NCBI GenBank assembly: GCA_024699855.1
Contig: JAMPIQ010000001.1
Span: 14,756,001-14,820,000 of the forward strand
DNA: 64,000 bases
Direction of reading: 5' to 3'
From: Aphelenchoides besseyi
Taxonomy: Eukaryota; Nematoda; Chromadorea; Rhabditida; Aphelenchoididae
Below, piece by piece: positions 39,994 to 49,671 of this stretch. The notes beneath the pieces are model-generated. The model saw only the letters and a program-made list of their open reading frames with translations. It was not told where the DNA came from and made no database searches. Position 1 is the first letter of the stretch; each line of letters starts with the position of its first letter. The position numbers and the translations under genes were made by a program.

Positions 39994-40806
39994 AAATTCT
40001 GGTGTTTCTTTTGGATCGTCTGTTTGGCTTCGATTCCAACGACTCGTTTCCATTCAGACGACCACTCGCGGGTATTCCTCCGTTCTGCGTCGCCGTTGCG
40101 GTTTCAATCTTCTAGTCCTCCGATTCACTTTTATCTCGCAGTTATAAACCATCCGACAGATATTTCTCTACTTAATCACCTCGACCAGGTGCTCCGGTTG
40201 TTAAGAACCGCTTCAACAAAACCGTTTCGTTTGACGCGTGTAATTTCCTTTCCCGCTGCTCTCCGATCATTTTTGTTGTTTCGCTTTTGAAATAAACTTT
40301 GTATGTTCTCAGTATTGGGAACTCGCAAAAATTCCGTCTGGCGCAGTCAGAACTGAGGGCTAATTGTTTTGGAGCCTGTGGGTGCTAAAAGGCCGCCAAT
40401 AGGTGATCCGAAGACCACCTCTGCGCACACCAGCGACCCCCCGACACCCGCAGATGCACGGAGCTCACGGTTGTACCGTGTGAGTTGCCACCACGGAAGC
40501 GGCGACAACTGAAGAAAAGGGCGTTTGATCGTCTTACCTGCACAAGAACGAACAGAAGCCCCGATGGGATAACCGTCTTTATGCCCGAGTTCTCTTCGTC
40601 CGACCCTCTCCTCGTTTTGCGCGCTATTTCCAACTGCGCTAGAAATAACAAGACGATGAGGTGGTCAATTAGAAGACGACGAGCTTTCAGTCTCCAGTCA
40701 AACTCGGTGATTCAAGTCGTCAGCAATAGACTTCTCGAGTTGAACGTCTTATTAAGAGAACCAGACAACTGGACTAAGATCACCTCCAATTGAATAGACG
40801 TTTAGA
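39994..40806. other. Intergenic with a locally GC-rich block
   Basis: Holds the PDE4 3' end (AATAAA near 40292) and, at about 40370-40520, a distinctly GC-richer stretch that is open in several frames on both strands. I see no RNA gene, domain or repeat that explains it. Confidence 0.35.
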
Positions 40807-42108
40807 ATGCACGTCAATCCAATTAGTCATTACCTAGAAATTCAATTCCACCTGTTCGTGGGTTTCAACAGCCAGTGGATAGAAGTTCATTTCTGGTGGT
40901 TACATGGGAAATACGAGTTCCAAACTGCCGACTTAATCGGCTTCATGTTGTTCAAAATGTCAAATTACGAACCGATTTTGAGTCAAAGATTGTCGGTGGC
41001 CGTGGGTCTCACGTTCTGCATCTCGTCGCTTCTATTCCCGGTTGTTCTCTACTTGATTCTGAAAAAGTCTCGTCAGATGAAATTGTATCGGTACTATCTG
41101 ATAAACAATGTTAGGTGAGTAGTCTCGTTCGGCTTCTTATTTAGAGGTTCCAGTTGGTGTTACATCTATCACACGTGCACTTTCGGTGCCCGACCAACCT
41201 TCTTGTTTCCGTCTTTCTTCTGTTTGATTTTAGATCCGGTCCTTCCACTTCCACGCGAGTTTCTTGTTTTCGGGGTCTTCTTTGTGGTCTTTGTGGTCAT
41301 CAACCTCGATCTTTCTGTAGTCGAATCGTTGTTCTATCGTTACAGTCAGGTGTGTTAATAGGAAGATACAATCAGATAAGCGGTGGGTTTTCAGGCCTTC
41401 CCCGGATGGCTGGATGTTTTCTTCAACGAGTCTCGATGGCTCTACGGAATCTACTTTGCTGTTCACACCTCCATTTATGCGTCCATTTTCATTCCATTGA
41501 TTCTGGGATACGTGAGAGACGAGCGCGAAACGAGAAGCCAATTCGCTGCCGAGAATCCCGACCTCGTTAATTTGGTCGATTCGATGATCGTCGTTTGTTT
41601 CGTAAACTCGGACATTTCGCGGCGTTTAGTTCTGTGGATTACAGTTCTAATGATGTCGTTCTTCTGTTTGGGCACCACTCTCTACTTCGTTTTGTACTTT
41701 CGAATGAAACAAACGCGAAGACAGTCAACGATTTCTTCCACCTACAAACTGCAGCTCATGTTGTTTCGGGCCATTTCGGCTCAACTCTACATCGGCTACT
41801 GTTTCCTGTTACTACCCGTGGCTTTCACCTGCACTCTAGTTTACTTTCAAGTGCCTCATGGCGGTGTCTACTCGACCATCGTCTCGAGTTTGATGTCCTT
41901 TCACGGTTTCCTCGACTATCTTTGCATGATGTACTTCATCACGCCGTACAAGCGAACAATCTTGAAGTGGCTATGTTTGGACAAAGAAACTTCGACAGGT
42001 AACAAAACAATTTGGTTCTGAGTTGATCAATACACCTCGCGGTTCTTAGTTTCTCGACGCACCACTTTTCCAACGACCACAGTAACCGTGTTCACCAACG
42101 TCAACTAG
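40807..42108 (+). CDS. Nematode serpentine chemoreceptor (SRH/STR-superfamily 7TM GPCR)
   Basis: Four exons joined by GTGAGT...TTTAG, GTGTGT...TTTCAG and GTAACA...TCTTAG introns give about 370 residues. Hydrophobic segments include LSVAVGLTFCISSLLFPVVL, FLVFGVFFVVFVVINLDL, IYFAVHTSIYASIFIPLIL and LVLWITVLMMSFFCLGTTLY. Two more near the C-terminus complete a seven-helix pattern. The basic ITPYKRTILKW after helix 7 is the hallmark PYR-like motif of the nematode SRH/STRI receptors. Splicing the last intron gives a Thr/Val-rich tail ending in TVTVFTNVN, whereas reading through would end at 42021. Such receptors act in chemosensory cilia through G proteins; the ligand is unknown. AATAAA at 42128. 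Confidence 0.75.
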
Positions 42109-42794
42109 CTCTAACTAACGTGTATTGAATAAATAAGGGCTTAAAAACAACGTTCATTACAAATGCAGAAATCAATTAACGGTGATCGTTGGTTGATGGA
42201 TTGAGAAAACAGCTGAAAGTGTTTTCTCACGTTCTCTGTGCCACAAGTGATGAGTTAAAGACAAATCGAATGCAAGTGACGGAATGAACTTATGGTGTCA
42301 ATAGAATCAACTGCATTTTCCGGGTATTATAATCGAAATTAGCAGTTTGCTACTTGGACTTCTATCAATGCATCAACTCGTTTGCTTTCTTGTTCCTCTG
42401 ACTCTTGTTTTTGATTCTAATCTCCATTTGGTGGATGTTCCTTGTTTTTAGAGTGCAATCACAGATGGATCAAGAATTCTCGAGGACTTGCAAGTGCGAA
42501 CTCAGCAGTTCTTTTAACTCTGAGGATTGTGGAATCATAATGCAAAGTGGCAATCTGAAATGTGGGCTCAAAGGCCGATTGTCGAAGTCAAATACCTTCT
42601 CACACTTCTGCTCAGTTTGACCGCATTTGCCCCAGAATTCCAAAAGTAAGAACTTGAGTTCCAATCTTACTTTCTCGTTTCAACATCACAATCAATGTGT
42701 TGGTCGCAGCAAGAGGAGTGTACGAACCGGTCATCTTCAGTATCGGTAAGTTCAATAGTCGAGTTCTCTAAGTGCGTTGCTTATTTGAGACGAC

Positions 42795-43688
42795 TACGAG
42801 TGATGGTGCTTACAAAGCGGAGATGCTTGTGAAGAGACTAGCCGTTGGAGCTAAAACAGAAGGCGATGCAATCTTGTTGCTTTTTCTTCAAGTGAACTTC
42901 AGCTAAACAATATAGAAGTCATGAGTTTAGACGCAATCTTCAAACGGCACAAATGATATCAAATTGGTCAAAGTGATCAAAGGTGAGCTCAAGCCGCTTT
43001 AGTTGTTTTAATTTCGTGCAGATGCCTCTAATCTTCGCTTTGCACTCATCAGCCTCTTCACTTGCTGGTTTTTCGTGTCGACTTGTAAGCTCGAAATCAG
43101 ACTGACGATCGATCACCGACGAGGAGCGTCGAGCAATTCAAGAGGAATGGACCAAAAACGCGGATGATGTTGAGATGAAAGAAGAAGCCGAAGAGACCGA
43201 TGACTCCACGGATGCTGACTCCGAAGTGGATGTTGGCGACGACGAAGAAGAGGAGTTGGACCCGACGGCGCCTGTCGATCCGCTTTTCGTTGCACGAATC
43301 AAAAACGCTCTGGGCAAAGCAGCTTTCGGAGAGGAAGATCAAAGCGACACGGTCACTTTCTTCACTTTCTTTCCTCATTGTCGACTTTTAGGACATCGAA
43401 ATGGACGATGAAGAGATGGAGAAGTTGGACAAGAACTTGGCTTCAGCTCTGCGAACATTCACGACTCGTGGCAAGAAAGAACAAACCGAAAATGTGAAGG
43501 TGTTTCGCTCCAAATGCATCGAAATTCTGAACGTTTATTTCGCTGTTGCCACCCTCGAAGAAGCTCAAGTGAGTGATCAGTCGCGTGATGGAAACGATGA
43601 GTTCTGTTTATAGGCGAATATTCACCATCTGACGTCTCTTGTTTCGTTTCTTCAACGCCATCAGTGTTGTTACAAAACAGTTGACTGA
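42795..43688 (+). pseudogene. Decayed fragment of MYBBP1A/DNA polymerase V (Pol5) homolog
   Basis: MYBBP1A/Pol5 proteins are nucleolar ribosome-biogenesis and transcription factors. The best piece is 43108-43688. It has an acidic region (EETDDSTDADSEVDVGDDEE), then DPLFVARIKNALGKAA and, after a 46-nt intron, DEEMEKLDKNLASALRTF and VFRSKCIEILNVYFA. This matches the acidic-to-C-terminal region of the family, where x-FREQLxxxLGKAA and LDxxLAxxF motifs occur. Upstream at about 42795-42855 a short stretch (AYKAEMLVKRLAVGAKTE) resembles the KRL-x-x-GL repeat region, but stops and missing segments separate it. After a further intron the frame ends in CCYKTVD, far short of the family C-terminus. An intact gene would be over 1,000 residues, so this is a truncated relic. 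Confidence 0.62.
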
Positions 43689-44189
43689 GGGTTAAACAGT
43701 GATTTATTCATGGTTAAGCTTGAGTTTAAATACAAGTTCAAATAGCAATAAAGGGTAAGATTAGGCGGTTATTTCGTGGTTGTTTTCGACAAATATTCAT
43801 GATGGGTGGCCTAGCTGTGGCCTATTTTTAATGGGTTTCGGATTATGTGTTTGGAGACAGAAACGGGGTACAATGGATTTAATTGCGGTTAATAAATCTT
43901 TGGGACCATATTTACCGACTTTTGGGATAGGCTTTGTAAATACAACTTTGCGATCTGTGGTCGGTTAATGCAAACAAGAACTTGGAAAATTTACTCAAAT
44001 TATTCGCGCTTATTAAAGTCGCGACACTGGGACCAAGAAAGATTGCGCGCCGCGCTTGCGTGTTTCTCAGGCAGAACGATTGAGCGCGCCAAAGGGGTTG
44101 CTGTTGGTTCTTTGCTCGCTTTCTGAGCGTTTTGCGTGATTTGCGCCTTATTTGTTGCAGCTAAATATTAGATCTACACTTCGCCACAA
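43689..44189. other. Unassigned sequence upstream of a small gene
   Basis: AT-rich left half, then a GC-richer stretch near 44030-44100 containing GCGCGCCGCGC. No open frame or repeat recognised. It lies just before the ATG at 44190 and may include its promoter. Confidence 0.35.
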
Positions 44190-44733
44190 ATGGATCCTAA
44201 AATTAAAGGAGAGTTGATAGATGAAATACAACAACTTAACATCGGAAAGAAAGAAGAGTAGGTTTGGATAAAATTTGAATATTCTCGCTTTCTTTTTAGT
44301 CGATTTTTCAACAATTCACTCAGTCTGATTTCAGTTTTCTTGCCATTGTGGTCTTCCACTTTTCGAGTTTCCGAATCGCCGGCGTGAACATTGAGTCAAA
44401 CATTGCCGGAGATATCACAGTTGATGATGCAGGAATGACGATCAATGATGTTGGTCTGGCTAACAACATGGTTTACGAGTTTTTGCATCGCGACATGCGC
44501 TTTTCCGCCGCCTACATTTTGGGAAATCCTCTTGTCTTCACTTTGGAAGGAATCACATTGCAGGTTTGTTTTTTCTCGTTCTTTCCTTTAATTTCGCATC
44601 TTCTTTTTAGGTATTCACCAGAAACAATCAGCCATTCACCATTCCTTGCACTCTCACTTTGAATTTTGGCAATTTGGACCAGGCTAACGCGTTTGGACGA
44701 CAGCTCATCGACGTTGGCTACACCCAAGTCTAA
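44190..44733 (+). CDS. Uncharacterised small protein
   Basis: Starts MDPKIKGELIDEIQQLNIGK at 44190. An intron near 44255-44298 and a second candidate acceptor near 44336 precede a longer exon encoding GVNIESNIAGDITVDDAGMT and VYEFLHRDMRFSAAYILGNP. A clean 47-nt intron (GTTTGT...TTTTAG, 44563-44609) leads to VFTRNNQPFTIPCTLTLNFG and a stop at 44731. AATAAA lies near 44848. The middle splice choice is uncertain. No domain is recognised; the second half is beta-rich in appearance and has no signal peptide. Its stop lies about 240 bases from the end of the convergent envelope-like gene. Confidence 0.42.
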
Positions 44734-45721
44734 AGTAAGTACTTTTTAACTTGCGCGCTTGACTAATGGAGCTTTGCTTTTAGATAGCGCTAGTGCCGAA
44801 AAGGACTCGACTATCAAACGTACCTCTTGTCTGTAAATTTTGAGAATGGAATAAATTGAAGAGAATTAACTTTGTTGGCTTTTTTGTTGCGGACTATTTG
44901 CTAATTTACAAGTGCGTGTTTTTAAGAATAGACAGTTAGATAGAACGGATTATTGCAACGGATAAATCTGAGTTAGCAAAAATAAGTTTGCTTACGGTTT
45001 TCATAAAATGTGGACTTGCGTCGCGGAGCGGAAAACGGACGCTTTAGTGTTGGAATAGAGCGTTTTATGGATGAGAACGCAAAAGATTTTGGTAGCAAGT
45101 AGACTTTTACAACGCAGAAGATGACTAGGGCGGCAATCACTAAGAAAATTATAACAATGGGGTTATTCAATAAGAATTTGAGTATTCCGGCGAATAAATT
45201 GATGACAGCGTTGAGAATATTCTTGAACGGCGCTTCAACTTGTGCAGGCTTGCTCCACCAGTCGGCACTGACTGGATCGATTGAGTTTTTGACCGTAACA
45301 GTTTCCAAATTTCCATGTAGTCGAAAACTTCCGGACGTTCTTGAGCATTAAAAACGACATTCCTCATTGTGCGTTCGGTCGTCGGAGTGAATGATTAATT
45401 GATGAGTAGAGTTATCACAATGTAGGACGTAACTTGCATTGACACCACTGCACTGGATCAGAATCGTTGTCGGAACAATGGCTCCACAATAAACTTTGGC
45501 AACGGCTCCAGTTTGACAGGATCGGCAACCATTTACTTGCTCATCGGCTCTGACGTCGCAATTTACCAAATATTCGAGTAGTTCAACGGACACATTTTTG
45601 AAGTCAACTTGAAGTTGTAGTCCGGCATGCTGTTTGACGGAGGCAGAGTAGTCGGTTTCAATTGTCACTGGACCAGTTTGCAGGGGCAACTTGTTTTCCT
45701 TCTCATCAATAAAATGATTTA

Positions 45722-45958
45722 CAGGGTGTCTCTCCACAAACTGACGATTTCAAACGCTCACTAAAAATCCATTTCTTAACCGATTCTCATGCAATTTTTT
45801 TTAATCGATAGAAAAAAAGCGGAATCTTTGTTCAGCATCTCGAAATTTGCCAAATTCGACGGCACAACCGAGAAATTTGCATACTGGCAAAATGCGTCAA
45901 TTTTTCCAAAAATTTGCACACAGTTAAGGGAATGCGTGTGGTCTTTTCTTTTTTTCAA
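45722..45958 (+). repeat. Left terminal inverted repeat of the mariner
   Basis: 237 bp, the reverse complement of 47706-47942 by eye with no difference noticed. The high identity suggests a recent insertion. Confidence 0.92.
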
Positions 45959-45963
45959 AAACA

Positions 45964-47162
45964 TGAGTTGGTCTGCCGAACAAAAGGCGTTCTGTGTTAT
46001 CGAATATGCGAAGACAAGAAGTCTGGTCATGGTCATACGAGCATTTAGACGACATTACGGATTGAATCAACGTGCTCCTGTTCCTAGCACTTCGAATTTT
46101 TCGATTTGGTTTGATAAGTTTTTGGAACAAGGACATTGCAACAAAAAACAACGAATTCATGAGAAGTTTCTTGCAATTTTGTTTCTTCACTCATTTGCTT
46201 TCTCAGAACGGCCCAAACACCTGAAGTTGTGGCCGAAGTTCTTCGTTTGATTGCTGCTGATCCGAATCAATCAGTTCGGTCGCTTGCAAATCTCGAAACA
46301 ACACCGTCAAGGTCAACAGTCCACCGAATTTTGAAGGCAAATTTCCTTTTTTGTTCAAATCGTTAATGAAACGTGAATTCAGAACGAAAATCATCACCCC
46401 TACAAAATGAATTTGGTTCATGAAATGAAACCTGAGCATTGCTTGACTCGACGTTCTTTTGCTCAATCTCAATTGACGCTTATCCAAAATTCGCCCGAAT
46501 TTCTTTCAAGTGTGGTTTTCTCTGACGAAGCTCATTTTTTTCGATTAATGGTGATGTTAATCACCACAATTTTCGTTACTGGAATGATACCAATCCAAAA
46601 TGGTATGAGAAAACAAAAACTCAAAAAATCTTTCAATGCCAGGCATCGCGAAAAGCCCCTTCATTCCCCAAGATTAACCGTATGGGCAGCAATTGGAAAA
46701 ATTGGCGTCATTGGTCCGTTTTTTACACGCGAAAACATCACCGAAGATTCGTATCTTCAAATGTTGCAAAATCGTGTGTTTCCGTCGCTTCAAGCCACTA
46801 CTCTCGAAGAGTTTGTCACATTCATGCACGACGGTGCACCACCTCATTTCACAATTCGCGTGCGACAATGGCTAAACGAAAACTTTCCTGGACGATGGAT
46901 GGGCCGCGGCGGTGGTGAATTGATTGCTCCTTATCCATGGCCACCATACAGTCCTGATCTCACTCCGTGCGACTTTTTTTTATGGGGTTACATCAAAGAA
47001 CGCGTGTACCGCACCGTACCCGAAAATCTCGATGAGTTGGAAGCTCGAATTGAAGTTGAGTTTGCAAATTTGAGTCAAGAATTCATTGATCGTTCAATCG
47101 ACGGTTACGCTCGTCGTCTCCAAAAAGTGATTGAAAATGGTGGAAAACACGTCGAACTTTAA
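45964..47162 (+). pseudogene. Mariner DD41D transposase, probably inactive copy
   Basis: Begins MSWSAEQKAFCVIEYAKTRS (N-terminal helix-turn-helix). A 41-nt intron ending GCTTTCTCAG (before 46206) restores the frame for TPEVVAEVLRLIAADPNQSV and SRSTVHRILK. A GC-AG intron at about 46338-46382 then leads to NENHHPYKMNLVHEMKPEHC. Catalytic residues are the Asp of FSDEAHF (46524), the Asp of MHDGAPPHF (46830) and the Asp of YSPDLTPCDFFLWG (46956), with 41 residues between the last two. After FSDEAHF the expected mariner block (INGDVNHHNFRYWND) is in another frame, and the main frame returns at about REKPLHSPRLTVWAA. So one indel sits in a T run near 46541 and one in an A run near 46624. Stop at 47160. 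Confidence 0.8.
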
Positions 47163-47754
47163 ACGATAAAAATGTTGAAAAAAAGAAAAGACCACACGCA
47201 TTCCCTTAACTGTGTGCAAATTTTTGGAAAAATTGGCGTCATTGGTCCGTTTTTTACACGCGAAAACATCACCGAAGATTCGTATCTTCAAATGTTGCAA
47301 AATCGTGTGTTTCCGTCGCTTCAAGCCACTACTCTCGAAGAGTTTGTCACATTCATGCACGACGGTGCACCACCTCATTTCACAATTCGCGTGCGACAAT
47401 GGCTAAACGAAAACTTTCCTGGACGATGGATGGGCCGCGGCGGTGGTGAATTGATTGCTCCTTATCCATGGCCACCATACAGTCCTGATCTCACTCCGTG
47501 CGACTTTTTTTTATGGGGTTACATCAAAGAACGCGTGTACCGCACCGTACCCGAAAATCTCGATGAGTTGGAAGCTCGAATTGAAGTTGAGTTTGCAAAT
47601 TTGAGTCAAGAATTCATTGATCGTTCAATCGACGGTTACGCTCGTCGTCTCCAAAAAGTGATTGAAAATGGTGGAAAACACGTCGAACTTTAAACGATAA
47701 AAATGTTGAAAAAAAGAAAAGACCACACGCATTCCCTTAACTGTGTGCAAATTT
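46693..47754 (+). repeat. Internal 531-bp tandem duplication within the mariner
   Basis: Unit 1 is 46693-47223 and unit 2 is 47224-47754. Each runs from a TTGGAAAAATTG through the last two catalytic Asp motifs, the transposase stop and the inner TIR up to the next TTGGAAAAATTG. That 12-mer occurs at 46693, 47224 and 47755, in the gene body and in the TIR. The two units look identical by eye. Unit 2 carries an orphan C-terminal half of the transposase (about 47239-47693). Confidence 0.92.
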
Positions 47755-47942
47755 TTGGAAAAATTGACGCATTTTGCCAGTATGCAAATTTCTCGGTTGT
47801 GCCGTCGAATTTGGCAAATTTCGAGATGCTGAACAAAGATTCCGCTTTTTTTCTATCGATTAAAAAAAATTGCATGAGAATCGGTTAAGAAATGGATTTT
47901 TAGTGAGCGTTTGAAATCGTCAGTTTGTGGAGAGACACCCTG
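47706..47942 (-). repeat. Right terminal inverted repeat of the mariner
   Basis: 237 bp complementary to 45722-45958. Its innermost ~80 bp also occurs at about 47174-47238, carried there by the internal duplication. Confidence 0.92.
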
Positions 47943-48869
47943 TAGGTTTTCACATCCGCAATTACAATCAGCGGCAAAATAGTCGTACTGACAGAAACAA
48001 ATACTTAGAGGAAAAGAACACTTGAAATCCTTTGCTTGCTCGGCGGTTTGACATTGCATTGTACCAATTGTTTCTGTTGTTGGTTGATTTGGAGAAGATG
48101 CAGTAATAACGGCGGCTCGGTCGTCATCGGTTCGTTGAGTTCTCATAAAGGCTTTTCCAAGAATAGGTAAAGGTGGTACGGTCGCTGATTGCAAAGTAAA
48201 AGTAGAGTTGTTGAATTTGTAGCGAGTAGCAGGGAACAATAAAGTGGAGTCAGTCACAGTTGCATTCTTGGTAATCCATTTAATAGAAACTTTGACTCCA
48301 ACGGTCCAAGTTGGACAGGCACCAAGTTCGTAGACTTCATCGCTAGCTTTCTTGGCATAAATTCGGTAGAATAAACAAGACGGTTCGCATAAAAAACATC
48401 CATTGCAAGTGACACATTGGCATGAACGGACGCATTTACTGTAGCCCGAAGAATCTTTAACGGACTGGGACATATCGCTGAGAACAGTGTCGTCTTTGAC
48501 AGTTTCGCAAAAATCGTCAAAGCATTGTGATCCTTTTGCTTGACGGCATCGATGCACGGCTTCAACGTCCACTGTGTAGTCACGTGTGAAATACCAAAAT
48601 TGATAATTGCACTGGTATTTGATGGCTTCTGTTTTGATCTCCATTTGGCCAAACGTCTCATTGTTGATTGAAGAGACGGAGATGCACGCGGTTTCGCCGA
48701 CCGGATGAATTGCGGCAGAAATTGACTTCTTAATGAAACATGTCTTGATTTTAGTGACGGGATCAATTTGGCATCGAGTTGCTTCGCTTCCTAGCTGGCT
48801 GATCTCGCTGCATCCATGAGCAACGAGTAGCATGAAAATAAGAATAATAGTCAACATGGTGCTTAAACG

Positions 48870-49268
48870 TCATAGGCGTCTTCGAGTCCTGCGATCTCTT
48901 TCTTCAGTGTTCAAATTCTGCACTGCATTTCGACCAACCATTCCATAAGTTGCTCTTCCCAGTCGTCCAAGAAATCTCAATAATGTGCATCCAAGTGACA
49001 TGCAAGTAATAAGGCTTGGAAAAATAAATATTAGAATAACAAGCCATGGTATCATTCCGGTCTTTTGCGAGTAAGTGCAACAGTCCAAACGCCACGGTGC
49101 ACATTCATTTGCAGAGCAGGAAGCATTTGGCTGAGTGGTTTTTGTTGAAGTAACTGCACTTGGAGTTGTGGTCTTCTTAATCACAATAGGAATGGCCGTC
49201 ACTGAATCGGCTTGAGTTGCAACTGGAAAGAGTGCAATAAATGCGATGACTGACAGTTGGCTGAGCAA
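48870..49268 (-). CDS. Envelope-region N-terminal membrane ORF of the BEL/Pao element
   Basis: An open frame of about 130 codons just downstream of the pol fragment. It has an N-terminal hydrophobic signal-like stretch, a Thr/Ser/Lys-rich stalk, three to four cysteines near NECAPWRLDC, a strong membrane helix (WLVILIFIFPSLITCMSLGC) and a basic tail (RDRRTRRR). It has no in-frame ATG, opening on TTG after a stop, so in an intact element it would be reached by splicing or as part of a polyprotein. This arrangement suits the glycoprotein segment preceding the fusion-protein part in phlebovirus-type envelopes. It is not recognisable by motif alone. Confidence 0.4.
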   Translation of the reverse strand: MLSQLSVIAFIALFPVATQADSVTAIPIVIKKTTTPSAVTSTKTTQPNASCSANECAPWRLDCCTYSQKTGMIPWLVILIFIFPSLITCMSLGCTLLRFLGRLGRATYGMVGRNAVQNLNTEERDRRTRRRL

Positions 49269-49301
49269 TTTAAGTGCTTTGGTCTTTGCTCGTCGTTCTG
49301 G

Positions 49302-49612
49302 CTATGTTCTTTGTGGAGGTTCAGGCGTCGGCTCAGTTGTTTGCTCCGGATCGGAATCAGAAGACTGATGTTGTTCTGGTACTGGACTTTGAATTTCCAA
49401 CGGGCAAAAAGCTTTCGGATTAGCAACTTTCCATGGCCAACCACAATAATAACGTCCAGTTTCATCACGGCCAATGCTGGCATTAAATGCTCGGAGTGCC
49501 AATTCGTCTTCATTAGCGTGGGGGTCGTCCATGACTCCCAAATGTTTAATACTCCAAAAACGTTGAAGTTGCAGATTGAATTCGTCTTCTTCATCGAGCG
49601 TAGTTTTGCCAA
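49302..49612 (-). pseudogene. BEL/Pao pol fragment (protease-RT junction)
   Basis: The frame reads DEEDEFNLQLQRFWSIKHLG, then DELALRAFNASIGRDETGRY and GWPWKVANPKAF, typical of Pao-family pol just before RT. Immediately after, the sequence turns into a Pro/Glu/Thr/Ser-rich tail (SDSDPEQTTEPTPEPPQRT) and stops. The RT catalytic motif YVDD and everything downstream are missing. The upstream end lies within about 60 bases of the plus-strand exon at 49672, so the break there is sharp. Confidence 0.68.
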
Positions 49613-49671
49613 GATTTTGAATGCTGAATGTCGAAACTTGGATATCTTCTGGTTATGTCTTGTTCTTTTAG

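Larger units (their letters stand above)
45722..47942 (+). mobile_element. DD41D-type Tc1/mariner transposon inserted in the envelope gene
   Basis: Perfectly bounded: TA at 45720-45721 and TA at 47943-47944. Inverted ends begin CAGGGTGTCTCTCC and close with its complement. It contains one transposase gene on the plus strand plus a duplicated 3' part. Length is 2,221 bp, of which 531 bp is the duplication, so the parental element would be about 1.7 kb. The long TIRs (237 bp) and D-x41-D catalytic spacing place it in the DD41D (rosa/Visitor-like) group rather than classic mariner (DD34D). Confidence 0.93.
44973..48857 (-). pseudogene. Phlebovirus-type envelope glycoprotein gene, split by a mariner
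   Basis: The left-reading gene starts at ATG 48857 with a signal peptide. It has a cysteine-dense ectodomain including CQCVTCNGCFLCEPSC near 48400, the Cys-rich signature of phlebovirus-like G2/Gc envelope proteins of nematode Pao elements. The reading frame is interrupted at the TA at 47943 by the mariner (45722-47942) and resumes on the other side at 45721. The C-terminal part has more cysteines, then a membrane helix (IVIIFLVIAALVIFCVVKVY near 45115-45175) and a basic cytoplasmic tail ending at 44973. Both flanks are in the same frame about the TA target. The gene is broken as it stands, and expression is not implied. Confidence 0.66.
44973..49612 (-). mobile_element. BEL/Pao-type LTR retrotransposon remnant with envelope region
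   Basis: On the minus strand, a pol fragment (49612 to about 49420) precedes an envelope region (49268-44973), the gag-pol-env order of the Pao/Tas elements of nematodes. The pol piece has a Pao-type reading: FWSIKHLGVMDDP, then GRYYCGWPWKVANPKAF, the protease/RT junction where the family normally reads GRY-x-V-x-x-PWK. Gag, the rest of RT, RNase H and integrase are absent, so a large internal part of pol is deleted. No LTR was identified at either side. A mariner interrupts the envelope gene. The envelope of this group is known to derive from a phlebovirus-like glycoprotein. Confidence 0.7.

Noticed and set aside
40370..40520. GC-rich block as possible rRNA or snRNA fragment
   Set aside because: No conserved rRNA or snRNA core sequence or stable fold could be recognised by eye.
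43780..43968. Plus-strand 62-codon frame before the small gene
   Set aside because: No domain, no signal peptide and no splice sites linking it to 44190; treated as intergenic.
47690..47875. Short minus-strand ORF at the right end of the mariner
   Set aside because: It is the inverted terminal repeat read on the other strand; the same frame occurs in the left repeat on the plus strand.
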